Positions 17,410 through 26,114 of a stretch of DNA of 60,886 bases are shown in pieces. The position numbers and the translations under genes are program-made. This DNA is from a bacterium (lineage in GTDB: Bacteria; Myxococcota_A; UBA9160; SZUA-336): contig JAAELY010000440.1 of NCBI GenBank assembly GCA_024226335.1, positions 1 to 60,886 of the forward strand, read 5' to 3'. The notes under the pieces are model-generated. The model worked only from the letters and a program-made list of their open reading frames with translations. It was not told the DNA's origin and searched no databases. Numbering within the stretch: the stretch's first letter is position 1; each line of letters starts with the position of its first letter.

Positions 17410-18447
17410 TCAGGCGACGTCGAGGAGTTGCAGAAGATCGAGTTCGGTTTCGGCCATGCGCCGTCCGATCGCGGCCTGCTCGACGCTAGGTCGCATTCCG
17501 GACAGGTAGGCACTCACCTGGAAGATCCAGACGACTGCAACCTTGAGCGAGCAGATGATCTCCCAGTAGCGGAGCGCGTCGCGATCGAGTTTACGACCGC
17601 TTTCGGCTTCATAAGCCGAGTAGAATGGCTCGCGAGCGCCGATCCCTCCGACTGGCTTGTCGATGTTCCCAAACCGCCAGGTCTTGGTGCACATCCAGGC
17701 CAGGTCTTCGTGTGGATCGCCGATGTGCGCGAGTTCCCAGTCGAGAACTGCACGCAAGCCATCCGGTCCGACCATGACATTACCGACGCGGAAGTCACCG
17801 TGAACGATCGTGCGATCGCCTTCGTCCGGTACGTTGCGCTCCAGGAAACGAAATGCGAGCTCGCACACGGGTGTGGGCGCTGGAGCCGCGTCGATGCCCG
17901 TTCGAAGCTGTACGATCTGCTCTTCGGGACTCGACTTGCCTGGCGCAGGCGCGGGCAAATCATCGAGTCCGTCCGCGTTCAGGTCCATGCGATGGATCCG
18001 CGCAAGAGCTGTCCCTAATTGGGTAGGGAGCGCGGCTCGGGCCTTCTCCAGTTCCGGCGCGCGAAAGATGCGGCGGGCGATCGCTTCGCCCTCGATCCGA
18101 TCCATCAAGTAGAAAGGACCGCCGAGCGTCTCGTTATCCTCGCAGGCCCAGTAGACACGCGGGACAAGAACGTCACAACGGACAGCCTCTTGCAGCAAGC
18201 GGAATTCACGGATGAATCCATTGGATCCGCCGAGTCCGGTCGTTTTTCCGGCAAGCGGATCGATGCGAAGAACGAGTTGCATGGGATCCGGCTTCGAGCC
18301 CAGGGTCAGGTCGAGATTCCAGACCTGTCTGGAAGACCCCCCGGCAAGGGGCCGTAGATCCTCGACGCGCACGTCCTGTTCCGACGTCTGCGAGCGCACG
18401 AAGTCCGCGATACGTCGCACGCGCTCTTCTTGTTCCAGTTTCTTCAC
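17410..18447 (-). CDS. APH-family phosphotransferase (ACAD10-like kinase domain)
   Basis: A 345-residue aminoglycoside-phosphotransferase-fold kinase. The ATP-site segment LAGGSSRQVWNL (34-45), the catalytic HGDFRVGN (216-223) and the metal-binding DWE (236-238) are intact. This branch resembles the kinase domain of ACAD10/11, which phosphorylates 4-hydroxyacyl-CoAs; in bacteria such genes often sit near acyl-CoA dehydrogenases. Here the nearest dehydrogenases are 11 kb away, so the assignment is tentative. The start is a GTG at 18447. It is divergent from the flagellar locus across a region carrying two palindromes. Confidence 0.83.
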   Translation of the reverse strand: MKKLEQEERVRRIADFVRSQTSEQDVRVEDLRPLAGGSSRQVWNLDLTLGSKPDPMQLVLRIDPLAGKTTGLGGSNGFIREFRLLQEAVRCDVLVPRVYWACEDNETLGGPFYLMDRIEGEAIARRIFRAPELEKARAALPTQLGTALARIHRMDLNADGLDDLPAPAPGKSSPEEQIVQLRTGIDAAPAPTPVCELAFRFLERNVPDEGDRTIVHGDFRVGNVMVGPDGLRAVLDWELAHIGDPHEDLAWMCTKTWRFGNIDKPVGGIGAREPFYSAYEAESGRKLDRDALRYWEIICSLKVAVVWIFQVSAYLSGMRPSVEQAAIGRRMAETELDLLQLLDVA

Positions 18448-18486
18448 AGCTGTCCCAATACCGACACTACCACGTCGCTCGGCGTT

Positions 18487-18500
18487 GTCGAAATTTCGAC
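18487..18500. promoter_or_regulatory. Perfect 14-bp palindrome, candidate operator
   Basis: GTCGAAATTTCGAC is a perfect palindrome between the divergent phosphotransferase and TPR genes, about 120 bases upstream of the -24/-12 element at 18621. That position suits an enhancer or a repressor site. Which protein binds is not known. Confidence 0.4.
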
Positions 18501-18563
18501 GGTGACTTCAATGCACTGTCGGCTTCTCGTCGGCAGGATGTGCCGGGCGGAAAGACCTCCGCA

Positions 18564-18577
18564 GTCCAGGTTTGGAC
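18564..18577. promoter_or_regulatory. Inverted repeat GTCCA-N4-TGGAC, candidate activator site
   Basis: Two perfect five-base arms separated by GGTT lie about 45 bases upstream of the -24 element of the candidate sigma-54 promoter. It could be an activator site for the enhancer-binding protein encoded next to the TPR gene, but this is only positional inference. Confidence 0.3.
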
Positions 18578-18620
18578 AGCAGAGGCCAATTGCTGCCAAC
18601 TGCGACGGACTGGGCAACAA

Positions 18621-18635
18621 GGCACACGAGTTGCA
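18621..18635 (+). promoter_or_regulatory. Candidate sigma-54 (-24/-12) promoter before the TPR-regulator pair
   Basis: GGCACACGAGTTGCA has GG and GC separated by exactly ten bases and matches the consensus GGCAC-N5-TTGCA. The predicted start of transcription is near 18646. The downstream pair includes a sigma-54 activator, so autoregulation is possible. Confidence 0.55.
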
Positions 18636-18647
18636 CTCGGGGTCGGC

Positions 18648-20858
18648 GTGTTCTTCACGGCTCAATACTTCCGTCGGCAAATCTGGACCGGCGTGCTGAT
18701 CGCCACAACTCTGCTCGGGTGGTCGGGCGGCGCCAACGCCGCCGACCCGAATGCGCCTGGTTTCAACGTCGTGGATTCGAAAGCCTGGCAAGCGCACTTC
18801 GAATCGTGGGTCGAGACGAATCTGGTAGACGCCGAGATTCGACAGGCGGCGGACAGCCTTCCGGAATTCGAACCCAAGGCCATCCTACGCATACTCGGAA
18901 AGCTTGAAACACAGCACCTGCGAGGGTGGCGCGGCGAATCGCGTCTTCCCCACGATGTGCAACCGCGAATGCTGGCTCGCGGTATCAAGGGAATCCTGCT
19001 GCGTGCGGCAAAGCTGTATGCCAAAGGCAAGAATGGAGAGGCGCTCGCACTACTTGGTGATCCCAATATCGCTGGAGACGCGAAGACGATCCACCTGCGG
19101 GTGCAGATTCTCGACCAGCTGACGCGCGAACTCCAGCCGATCTTCCGTCTGGGAATCATCGATCTCTACCGCGAAGCGATCCGTTCCCAGGCGACAGGGC
19201 CGCTCGCCGATCGCGCCAAAGTTCGCATCGGACAGATCTATCTGGAACTGGGTTTCATGGCCGAAGCGCAAGCACAGTTCCGTTCACTGCGGGAACCGCC
19301 CCTCTCCGAACCATTCGCCACCCAGGCGCGCGTTTCCCTGGCTGAGGTCTCCTACCTATATGGGGACCCGAAAGCGGCTCTCCGGGTTCTCGCGCAATTG
19401 GACCCAAACCAGCTTTCGCCCGAGGTCCAGAACTGGCACTCCTTGCGAATTGCGGATGCGCTGTTCACGGTGGGTGATGATGCCGGTGCGCTGAAAGCCT
19501 ACGCAAGACTAGATGGGCACGAGCACGCAGGAGCATTGGCCGCAATTCGTCACGGCTTTGCTTTGACGGCTTTGGGAGATCCAGAAAAGGCACATGAAGT
19601 CATTGCTGAGTCGCTAGGCGAAGATGTCGAGCCGCGACTCCAGGCCCTGGGAGGTCTCGTACTCGCGCGCGTACTGCGCGAAGCGGGAAAACTCGAAAAG
19701 AGCATGCAAGCGGCCAGTGCGGTCAGCAGCGCGTCTCCCGACCCGGACACAGCCGCCCTGGCTGCGATCGAGTCGATGGAGGTGCAGCGACTTATGGGTC
19801 GAACGAGCCTCGCACTGCCGAAAGATTCAGGTTCGCTGGTCTCCCTGGCTCCGGATTCTCCAGCAGTCGCCCTCCTGTCCTATCGGGTCGCGGCCGCTCC
19901 CAACCCGGGCGACCGTACAGGTGATGCTGAACAAAGACTCGGTTCTCTCCTCGCGACCCTGCCGGGAAACGAGATTCAGTTGCTGGCGCAGGATGATCTG
20001 ACGCGAAGGCTCGTCGACCGCCTCGCGTCTGCGGTTCAGAAGGGCAACGACCCAGATCCCGAACTGCTCGACAGCGTCGAACGGTTCTTCCGCCCGCGCA
20101 TCATCAACGAGAACGCGCTTCTACTGGCGGTCGACGCACTCGCCGGGGCTGAACGCCGCGGCTCGTGTGTTCGCTGGGCGCGCACTCTTGCCCTCCGAGA
20201 ACTCCGACCGATCCGCAAAGGGCTGGCTGCCTGGCGTGAGGTGCGTTGCCTGGCCCAGCGCAATGACGATCGCGGAGCTTCGCACCGCCTGATGCAACTG
20301 GCAGACAGCGGTACGGCCGGGCCGTTTGCACTGGCCCTCGCGACGCTGGCCGCGGAGAACCAGGTGCGATTAGGAGACCTGGATAGAGCGGTTCGAAGCT
20401 ACGAACGAGCCCTCCAGGTTTTCGCGGAACCCGTACTGCTTCCACCCGTACTCTTGCGCCTGGGCGAACTCGAGGTCGCGACCCATCGGTTGAAACTAGC
20501 GCAGCTCAGATTGACGCGAGGGCTCTCTCTGACGAGTGGAAAATCTCTGGCGGGAGACCCATTTCGCAAAGCTGCCCTGCTCGCGGTCACGGAACTCGCC
20601 GCACAGACAGGCGATCGCACCCGACTGGCGCAGACGCTGAAGAGCGAGAGAAAGCTCGTCGGCCCCTGGTGGAGTGACGCTTACGCCTACGCACTGTTCA
20701 GGAACGGGGAACCGCAACGCCCGAGCGGTGAGACGCCCTTCACGCAGGTAGCAGAGAAACTGACGCAGATGAACCGGGCAAAGAGCCGCGTGGACCGCGT
20801 GATTCGCAATCACGAGGAAGCCCGAAGAGCAGCAGCTGCGGCGAGGTCGTTGCAATGA
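18648..20858 (+). CDS. Secreted TPR-like helical repeat protein, coupled to the flagellar activator
   Basis: About 736 residues if the GTG at 18648 is used; the frame is open from 18540, and a GTG at 18693 is also possible. A basic-then-hydrophobic stretch (FRRQIWTGVLIATTLLG) ending in GGANA looks like a signal peptide, so the protein is probably periplasmic. The rest is alpha-helical with many degenerate tetratricopeptide-like repeats (for example AKVRIGQIYLELGFMAEAQA and AALAAIRHGFALTALGDPEKA). The last codons overlap the sigma-54 activator as ATGA. No enzyme motif is seen. A sensing or scaffold role in flagellar assembly is inference. Confidence 0.75.
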   Translation: MFFTAQYFRRQIWTGVLIATTLLGWSGGANAADPNAPGFNVVDSKAWQAHFESWVETNLVDAEIRQAADSLPEFEPKAILRILGKLETQHLRGWRGESRLPHDVQPRMLARGIKGILLRAAKLYAKGKNGEALALLGDPNIAGDAKTIHLRVQILDQLTRELQPIFRLGIIDLYREAIRSQATGPLADRAKVRIGQIYLELGFMAEAQAQFRSLREPPLSEPFATQARVSLAEVSYLYGDPKAALRVLAQLDPNQLSPEVQNWHSLRIADALFTVGDDAGALKAYARLDGHEHAGALAAIRHGFALTALGDPEKAHEVIAESLGEDVEPRLQALGGLVLARVLREAGKLEKSMQAASAVSSASPDPDTAALAAIESMEVQRLMGRTSLALPKDSGSLVSLAPDSPAVALLSYRVAAAPNPGDRTGDAEQRLGSLLATLPGNEIQLLAQDDLTRRLVDRLASAVQKGNDPDPELLDSVERFFRPRIINENALLLAVDALAGAERRGSCVRWARTLALRELRPIRKGLAAWREVRCLAQRNDDRGASHRLMQLADSGTAGPFALALATLAAENQVRLGDLDRAVRSYERALQVFAEPVLLPPVLLRLGELEVATHRLKLAQLRLTRGLSLTSGKSLAGDPFRKAALLAVTELAAQTGDRTRLAQTLKSERKLVGPWWSDAYAYALFRNGEPQRPSGETPFTQVAEKLTQMNRAKSRVDRVIRNHEEARRAAAAARSLQ

Positions 20859-22252
20859 TCGGATTGATTGAACTATGTGGCCACGGACTGGTGCGCGCCG
20901 GAATTCAGCGGCACGGCCTGCCTTTTACCGTACTTCATGACCTGAACGATGTGTTGAACGCACTCTCGAACGATGAACTCGACGGACTGGTCGTCGAGGC
21001 CAAGGAACTGGAGCCCGACGTGCGCGAGATTCTGCTCGCAGCCCGTCGTCACGAGACGCCAAGCCTTTTCGTAACGAGAGAGCGCAGCGTAAGCAATGCG
21101 GTCGAAGCCCTGCGCGAAGGAGCGACGGACTGCCTGGTAGCACCCTTCGAACTCGAGAGTTTGACGCGCGCACTCGACCGTCTGAGTGACGCAGGGGCCG
21201 CGGCGCCTTCGGGAGAAGAGCTACCGATTCCATTCATCACGCGAGATCCGGAAGTTTTATCGACGCTGGAAATGGCGCGTTCAGTCGCCGCAAGCGACGC
21301 CACAGTAATGATCGAAGGAGAAAGCGGAACCGGCAAGGAGCTACTGGCCCAACTGGTCCACCGCGCATCGGCCCGAAGAACGCGAGAACTCGTAACTGTA
21401 AACTGTGCAGCCCTTCCAGCTGGCCTGCTCGAGAGCGAACTCTTCGGGCACGAACGCGGCGCCTTCACCGGTGCAATTGCTCGAACGATCGGCAAGTTCG
21501 AACTCGCTCAGAACGCGACGATTCTGCTCGATGAAATCGGCGAACTCGAACTCGGACTCCAGGCGAAGCTCTTGCGCGTGATCCAGGAAAAGCAGGTACA
21601 ACGCGTCGGTGCGCACCGGCCGATCGCGGTCGACTTCCGCCTGGTGGCGACGACGAATCGTAATCTTGCAGCCGAAGCCCGCGCAGGCCGCTTCCGCGAG
21701 GACCTGTTCTATCGCCTGAATGTTCTACCCATTCGCCTCAAGCCGTTGCGCGAGCGGCCTGACGACATCCGCTTGCTCTTACGTCACTTTCTGGACATCC
21801 ATCGACGCGCCGGACGCCCACTTCCGGAACTCTCAGCAGCAACTCTCGCGACCCTCGAGGCCTACGACTGGCCGGGCAACGTACGGGAACTCGAGAATCT
21901 GGTCGAACGTCTGGTGCTTACGTCGCGCGGGCGGATTGTGGAGCCGCAACAACTCGGCTTGAGCCAGTTGCACGGCGCGACAGCGAGTCCGCCGATCGAG
22001 CGAATCGATTCCTCTGGGGGCTTGCCCTTCGAAACGATTCGAGAGATGGAGCGTTGGCTGATCGTCGAGACCCTGCGGCAGATGACCGGAAACCGGACAC
22101 GTGCGTCACAGAAACTGGGGATCAGCCTGCGCACGCTCCGCAACAAGATCCGCGAATACACCATCGACGAACCCGACACACTGCCGCGAACGGGCACGGC
22201 GCGAAGCGCATCCCTTCCGCGTACCGGGCAACACCTGCCGGGTGAACTGTGA
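20855..22252 (+). CDS. Sigma-54-dependent activator with a degenerate receiver (FlgR/FleQ-like)
   Basis: A 465-residue enhancer-binding protein. The AAA+ domain is complete: Walker A GESGTGKE (155-162), the sigma-54 loop GAFTGA (202-207), Walker B LLDEIGE (224-230), and the sensor arginines in FREDLFYRLNV. The C-terminal Fis-type helix-turn-helix is NRTRASQKLGISLRTLRNK (413-431). Residues 1-110 have a receiver-like fold, but the acidic pair, the acceptor Asp and the lysine (Ala96) are missing, so phosphorylation control is unlikely. It overlaps the TPR gene by four bases and lies 136 bases before flgB, so it probably drives the flagellar operon. Confidence 0.92.
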   Translation: MIGLIELCGHGLVRAGIQRHGLPFTVLHDLNDVLNALSNDELDGLVVEAKELEPDVREILLAARRHETPSLFVTRERSVSNAVEALREGATDCLVAPFELESLTRALDRLSDAGAAAPSGEELPIPFITRDPEVLSTLEMARSVAASDATVMIEGESGTGKELLAQLVHRASARRTRELVTVNCAALPAGLLESELFGHERGAFTGAIARTIGKFELAQNATILLDEIGELELGLQAKLLRVIQEKQVQRVGAHRPIAVDFRLVATTNRNLAAEARAGRFREDLFYRLNVLPIRLKPLRERPDDIRLLLRHFLDIHRRAGRPLPELSAATLATLEAYDWPGNVRELENLVERLVLTSRGRIVEPQQLGLSQLHGATASPPIERIDSSGGLPFETIREMERWLIVETLRQMTGNRTRASQKLGISLRTLRNKIREYTIDEPDTLPRTGTARSASLPRTGQHLPGEL

Positions 22253-22332
22253 ACGAGCCTGTTCTTGCCCACTTCGGGACCCGGAATCTGGCGAAAGCGA
22301 CCGTTGAGCACCCGCATGTCGCTCGGTTTCCG

Positions 22333-22348
22333 TGGCACGTTGATTGCT
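22333..22348 (+). promoter_or_regulatory. Sigma-54 promoter of the flagellar operon
   Basis: TGGCACGTTGATTGCT fits the sigma-54 consensus TGGCACG-N4-TTGCW with the correct ten bases between GG and GC. Transcription would start near 22359, about 30 bases before the flgB ATG, leaving room for the AGAGG ribosome site. The adjacent sigma-54 activator supports it. It is the best promoter in the window. Confidence 0.85.
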
Positions 22349-22388
22349 TCGTTGATGCTCGAATCAGTGCAGCCAGAGGTGTCTTGAA

Positions 22389-22778
22389 ATGCCGTTGATC
22401 GAAAACCCACTATCCACAGTGCTCGAGCAGGTGCTTCGTCATCAGAACGCGCGCCAAGATGCAATCGCATCCAACATCGCGAACGCAAACACACCCGGAT
22501 ACAAGTCCTTCGATCTCGTGATGCGGGAAAGCTCCGAACGCATGGCACCGATCGCTCCCCGGCAATCGAGTTCCCGGCATATGTCTGAATCGCAAGCGAT
22601 GGACAACGCTGGCTCCCGAATCGTTCGCTCCGATGCTCCCGCCCGACTCGACGGGAACAACGTCTCGATGGAGGAGGAGTTCATGAAGATGACGGAGAAT
22701 CGAATGAGGTATCAAGCGATCTTCGAAATGATGGACAAGTGGGGCGGACTGATGCCCATCGCGAGGGAGGTCCGATGA
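22389..22778 (+). CDS. flgB: Flagellar basal-body rod protein FlgB
   Basis: A 129-residue proximal rod protein. The N-terminal helix with the rod signature RQDAIASNIANANTPGYK and the C-terminal helix EEEFMKMTENRMRYQAIF are typical. These pair in a coiled coil when FlgB assembles onto the MS ring with FliE and FlgC. It is first in the operon behind the -24/-12 promoter, and the stop overlaps the flgC start as ATGA. The length is normal. Confidence 0.96.
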   Translation: MPLIENPLSTVLEQVLRHQNARQDAIASNIANANTPGYKSFDLVMRESSERMAPIAPRQSSSRHMSESQAMDNAGSRIVRSDAPARLDGNNVSMEEEFMKMTENRMRYQAIFEMMDKWGGLMPIAREVR

Positions 22779-23200
22779 GTTTCTTCTCTTCTCTGGAAAT
22801 CGCCGCCTCGGGATTGGCCGCTGATCGCATGCGCGTTGATCTCGCGACCACGAATCTGGCAAACGCCAATTCCACGAGGACGGCCGCGGGTGGACCCTAT
22901 CGGCGCCAGGATCCGGCACTGCGGGCCGTGGGCACGGAAGGCACTTTCTCCGATCGCCTGTCCCGCGCGTTCCAGCGCGTACGGATCGACGGTGTGGTCT
23001 CGGACCAGAAACCGCCTCGCGAAGTCTTCAATCCGTCACATCCAGATGCGAATGAGGATGGCGTCGTCTTGATGCCCAACGTCGACACGGTCGAGGAGAT
23101 GGTCAACCTGATGAACGCGCAGCGCTCGTTCGATGCAAACGTCTCGGTCATCCAGGCGAGTCGCGAAATGGCGCAGCGGGCTCTGCGGATCGGCAGGTAA
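22775..23200 (+). CDS. flgC: Flagellar basal-body rod protein FlgC
   Basis: A 141-residue rod protein. The N-terminus SSLEIAASGLAADRMRVD and the segment TTNLANANSTR, with C-terminal VEEMVNLMNAQRSFDANV, are the FlgC pattern. It is exported by the flagellar secretion system and stacks on FlgB. The ATG at 22775 follows GGGAGG and overlaps the flgB stop. fliE follows after five bases. Confidence 0.96.
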   Translation: MSFFSSLEIAASGLAADRMRVDLATTNLANANSTRTAAGGPYRRQDPALRAVGTEGTFSDRLSRAFQRVRIDGVVSDQKPPREVFNPSHPDANEDGVVLMPNVDTVEEMVNLMNAQRSFDANVSVIQASREMAQRALRIGR

Positions 23201-23205
23201 TTCTG

Positions 23206-23496
23206 ATGGCGATCGAGAGCATAGGACCCAGCGCGCTAGCGAACCTGCGCCCCGGCGCAGCGAAAGAAGTTGAAGGAACCGGTTTTGCTGGTGAACTCAG
23301 CAAGTTTCTCGAAGGCGTGAACAAGGACCAGGTGGAGGCAGCCACGAAGATCAAAGAACTCGCCGTGGATGGCAAAGGTTCCATCCACGACACGATGGTC
23401 GCGGTATCGAACGCCGAAGGCTCATTCCGGCTGCTCATGGAAATGCGGAATCGCATGATCGATGGCGTGAACCGACTCCTACAGTCACCCAACTAA
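23206..23496 (+). CDS. fliE: Flagellar hook-basal body protein FliE
   Basis: A 96-residue protein that joins the MS ring to the rod and is the first rod-type export substrate. The C-terminal half IHDTMVAVSNAEGSFRLLM and EMRNRMIDGVNRLL are the conserved helices. AGGT lies upstream of the ATG. Size and position between flgC and fliF are as expected. Confidence 0.95.
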   Translation: MAIESIGPSALANLRPGAAKEVEGTGFAGELSKFLEGVNKDQVEAATKIKELAVDGKGSIHDTMVAVSNAEGSFRLLMEMRNRMIDGVNRLLQSPN

Positions 23497-23520
23497 TAGA
23501 TTGAAGACAGGACCCATAAC

Positions 23521-25113
23521 TTGAACGGATTCGACAAGCTCTTGCAGGGATTGGCCAGCTTCTGGGCCGGTCTGAATGCGGCGCAACGGGTTGCGTTCGT
23601 ATCCATTGCCATGATCACGATCGGCACAGTTTCCTTGCTGACGAATCTCGCGAGCCAGAAAGAGTATTCCACGCTGTTCTCGCAGCTAGAGCCGAAAGAT
23701 GCCGCACGCATTGCCGACGAACTGGCGACTCTAGAAGTCCCCTACGAACTCACGCACGCCGGGACCACGGTTCAGGTTCCCAGCGAGCGTGTCTATGACC
23801 TGCGACTCGAACTCGCGAGCAAGGGTCTTGGCGTCAACGGTCCTGTCGGCTTCGAAGCATTCGATGAAGGCGGTCTGGGAATGACGCCATTTCAGGAGCG
23901 TGTGCGCTATCGCCGTGCCCTGGAAGGTGAACTCTCGCGGACGATCAGCGCCCTGGCCCAGGTCGAATGGGCACGAGTGCACATCAACGTTCCCGAGAAA
24001 GCGCTTTTTCAGCGCGCCAAGAAGAAGGCAACTGCTTCGGTCGTCTTGAACCTCGGCCCGGGAAGAGCGCTGAGCGGCGGCGAGGTCAGCGGGATCGGCC
24101 AACTGATCTCCGGTGCAGTCGAAGGACTCGCCGCAAACCAGGTCACCATCCTGGATACCAGCGGCCGTCTGCTCGCGAGACCCGGGAGCAGCGAAAGCGA
24201 TGTGCTCGCCGCCGAAGCTCTCGATGTACAGCGCTCGATCGAGAAGAGGCTGGCCGGTCGGGCCCAGACTTTGCTCGATGCAGCCGTCGGCGCGGGCAAG
24301 TCGGTGATCACCGTCGCCGCACAGGTCGAGCGCAGGCGTGTGGAAGAAGACCAGGATCGCGTCAATCCGAAAGAGACCGCCGTACTGAGTGAACAGCGAA
24401 CGGAAGAAAGTCGCAGCGAACCCAGGCTGACGGCTGCCGGAATCCCGGGAACCCGAAGCAATGTACCTCCGGGCGGGGCCGAAGAATCCTCGAGCCAGCC
24501 GAGCACCGAGAACGTGACGCGCGAGACGATCAACTTCGAAATCAGCCGCAGCCGCAGCCATACCGTTATCCCGATGGGAGAGATCCAGAGGCTTTCGATC
24601 GCGGTTCTGGTGGACGGAACCTACACGACCCCAGAGGCCGTAGAAGGCGAGCCCGCTCCAACTCCGGAATACCAGCCGCGCACGCCGGAAGAGGTCAAAC
24701 AAATTCTGGAGATCGTGAAACGCGCAGTGGGTTTCGACGAGGTTCGCGGCGACCTGATCGAAGTCCAGAGCATGCCCTTCCGCTCGCCGCTCGAGGATGT
24801 CGCGGCAGAGCCTCTGCCCATCTGGCAGAGCCCGGAGGTCTTCATGCTCCTACCGGGCATCGCGCGCTCTGTGGCCGTGATCGGTGGACTTCTCCTTCTG
24901 ATCTTCCTGGTCATTCGACCTGCTCTGCGACAGCTCGCGGTGGCGAACGTCGTCGCAGTGAGTTCGGCCGAAACCGGCGCCACTGGCGAGATCAGCGCCG
25001 GCGGAGAACCTCAACTCGCAATCGCCTCGGAAGCGGATCGACTGGCGAGCACGCTATCGAACCAGGACCCGAAGGTCATTGCTGACGCGATGAAACAATG
25101 GCTGCGCGAGTAG
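23521..25113 (+). CDS. fliF: MS-ring protein FliF
   Basis: A 530-residue membrane protein that forms the MS ring. There is a transmembrane segment at about residues 23-42, followed by the ring-building domain with LEVPYELTHAGTTVQVP, ALEGELSRTISALAQVEWAR and VHINVPEKALF. A low-complexity periplasmic stretch (about 285-325) comes next, then a second membrane segment near residues 440-465, and a cytosolic tail ending in DPKVIADAMKQWLRE, the FliG-binding end. The start is a TTG with AGGA upstream. The 3' end overlaps fliG by 16 bases. Confidence 0.96.
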   Translation: MNGFDKLLQGLASFWAGLNAAQRVAFVSIAMITIGTVSLLTNLASQKEYSTLFSQLEPKDAARIADELATLEVPYELTHAGTTVQVPSERVYDLRLELASKGLGVNGPVGFEAFDEGGLGMTPFQERVRYRRALEGELSRTISALAQVEWARVHINVPEKALFQRAKKKATASVVLNLGPGRALSGGEVSGIGQLISGAVEGLAANQVTILDTSGRLLARPGSSESDVLAAEALDVQRSIEKRLAGRAQTLLDAAVGAGKSVITVAAQVERRRVEEDQDRVNPKETAVLSEQRTEESRSEPRLTAAGIPGTRSNVPPGGAEESSSQPSTENVTRETINFEISRSRSHTVIPMGEIQRLSIAVLVDGTYTTPEAVEGEPAPTPEYQPRTPEEVKQILEIVKRAVGFDEVRGDLIEVQSMPFRSPLEDVAAEPLPIWQSPEVFMLLPGIARSVAVIGGLLLLIFLVIRPALRQLAVANVVAVSSAETGATGEISAGGEPQLAIASEADRLASTLSNQDPKVIADAMKQWLRE

Positions 25114-26114
25114 GAAAGAAGCGACTCACCGGGCCACATAAAGTGGCCATCTTGTTCCGCCTTCTCGGCGAGGACATGTCGCTGGGCATCCTGCGCCAGA
25201 TGAATGATCGCGACATCGCTCGCATCAATCGCGCCGATATCGACCTGGGTGAGCCAGACGAAGAAACCGTAGAGAGCGTCGCAGAAGACCTCAACAGTCG
25301 GATGGACGGTAGCGGGGTCGGTTTTGGCGGTTCCCGACGCATCGAAGGTTTGATCCGGCAGGGTTTCGACGAAGATCGCATGGAAGCGATTCTCGGCCGC
25401 ACCGATGTCGAGCTCGGCAAGATCCAGGATACACTCGCCGAGATCGATGCCCGTGTCGTCGGCCGGATCCTGAGTCGAGAGTATCCACAGACATGCGCAT
25501 TGATCGTCAGCCAGTTGCCTTCCCGACAGGCCACGGAGATCTTGCTGGCCTTGCCCGAGGACCTGCGCGTAGACGTGATCATGCGCATCGCTCGCATGGA
25601 GAAGATCTCCGAAGACATGCTCGCCGAACTCAACCGAGCGCTCGAACGCGAGATCTCGGGTTTCGAAGGCGGGTCGCACGCGCAAGAGATGGAGGGCGTC
25701 GACGTCGCCGTCCAGATCTTCATGAATATGGACCGGGCGAGCGAAGGCTCACTCCTGGAGCGCGTGGGCGAACACGACGAGGAAGTCGCAGAACTGATTC
25801 GCGAGCGGATGTTCACCTTCGACGACCTGCTACAGATCGACGACCGCGGCATCCAGATGGTCCTGCGCAACGTCAACACGCAAACACTGGTGCTCGCACT
25901 CAAGGGAGCCGAGCAGGCGATGCTCGAGAAGTTCCTTTCGAATGTATCGCAGCGCGTCTCCGCATCGTTGCAGGAAGATCTGGATACCATGGGTCCGGTT
26001 CGCCTGTCGGAGGTCGAAGGCGCACAGCAGGAGATCGCGAATATCGCACGCGAGATGAGTGATCGCGGCGAGATCCAGGTACCGGGGAGAGGAGATGGCG
26101 ATGAGCTCGTCTGA
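25098..26114 (+). CDS. fliG: Flagellar motor switch protein FliG
   Basis: A 338-residue C-ring protein that binds FliF and contacts the stator. Domain order is N (KVAILFRLLGEDMSLGILRQ), middle with the EHPQ-like segment REYPQTCALIVSQLPSRQA, and the torque helix domain with MFTFDDLLQIDDRGIQMVLR and LRGAEQ-like LALKGAEQAMLEKFLSNVS. Charged torque residues are retained by eye. It starts within the last codons of fliF and ends just before fliH. The length is normal. Confidence 0.96.
   Translation: MAARVGKKRLTGPHKVAILFRLLGEDMSLGILRQMNDRDIARINRADIDLGEPDEETVESVAEDLNSRMDGSGVGFGGSRRIEGLIRQGFDEDRMEAILGRTDVELGKIQDTLAEIDARVVGRILSREYPQTCALIVSQLPSRQATEILLALPEDLRVDVIMRIARMEKISEDMLAELNRALEREISGFEGGSHAQEMEGVDVAVQIFMNMDRASEGSLLERVGEHDEEVAELIRERMFTFDDLLQIDDRGIQMVLRNVNTQTLVLALKGAEQAMLEKFLSNVSQRVSASLQEDLDTMGPVRLSEVEGAQQEIANIAREMSDRGEIQVPGRGDGDELV

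Noticed and set aside
23731-24702. Long antisense open frame (323 codons) opposite fliF
   Set aside because: It is a shadow of the fliF coding frame; GC-rich codon use keeps the opposite strand open. No domain is recognisable and no start signal is present.
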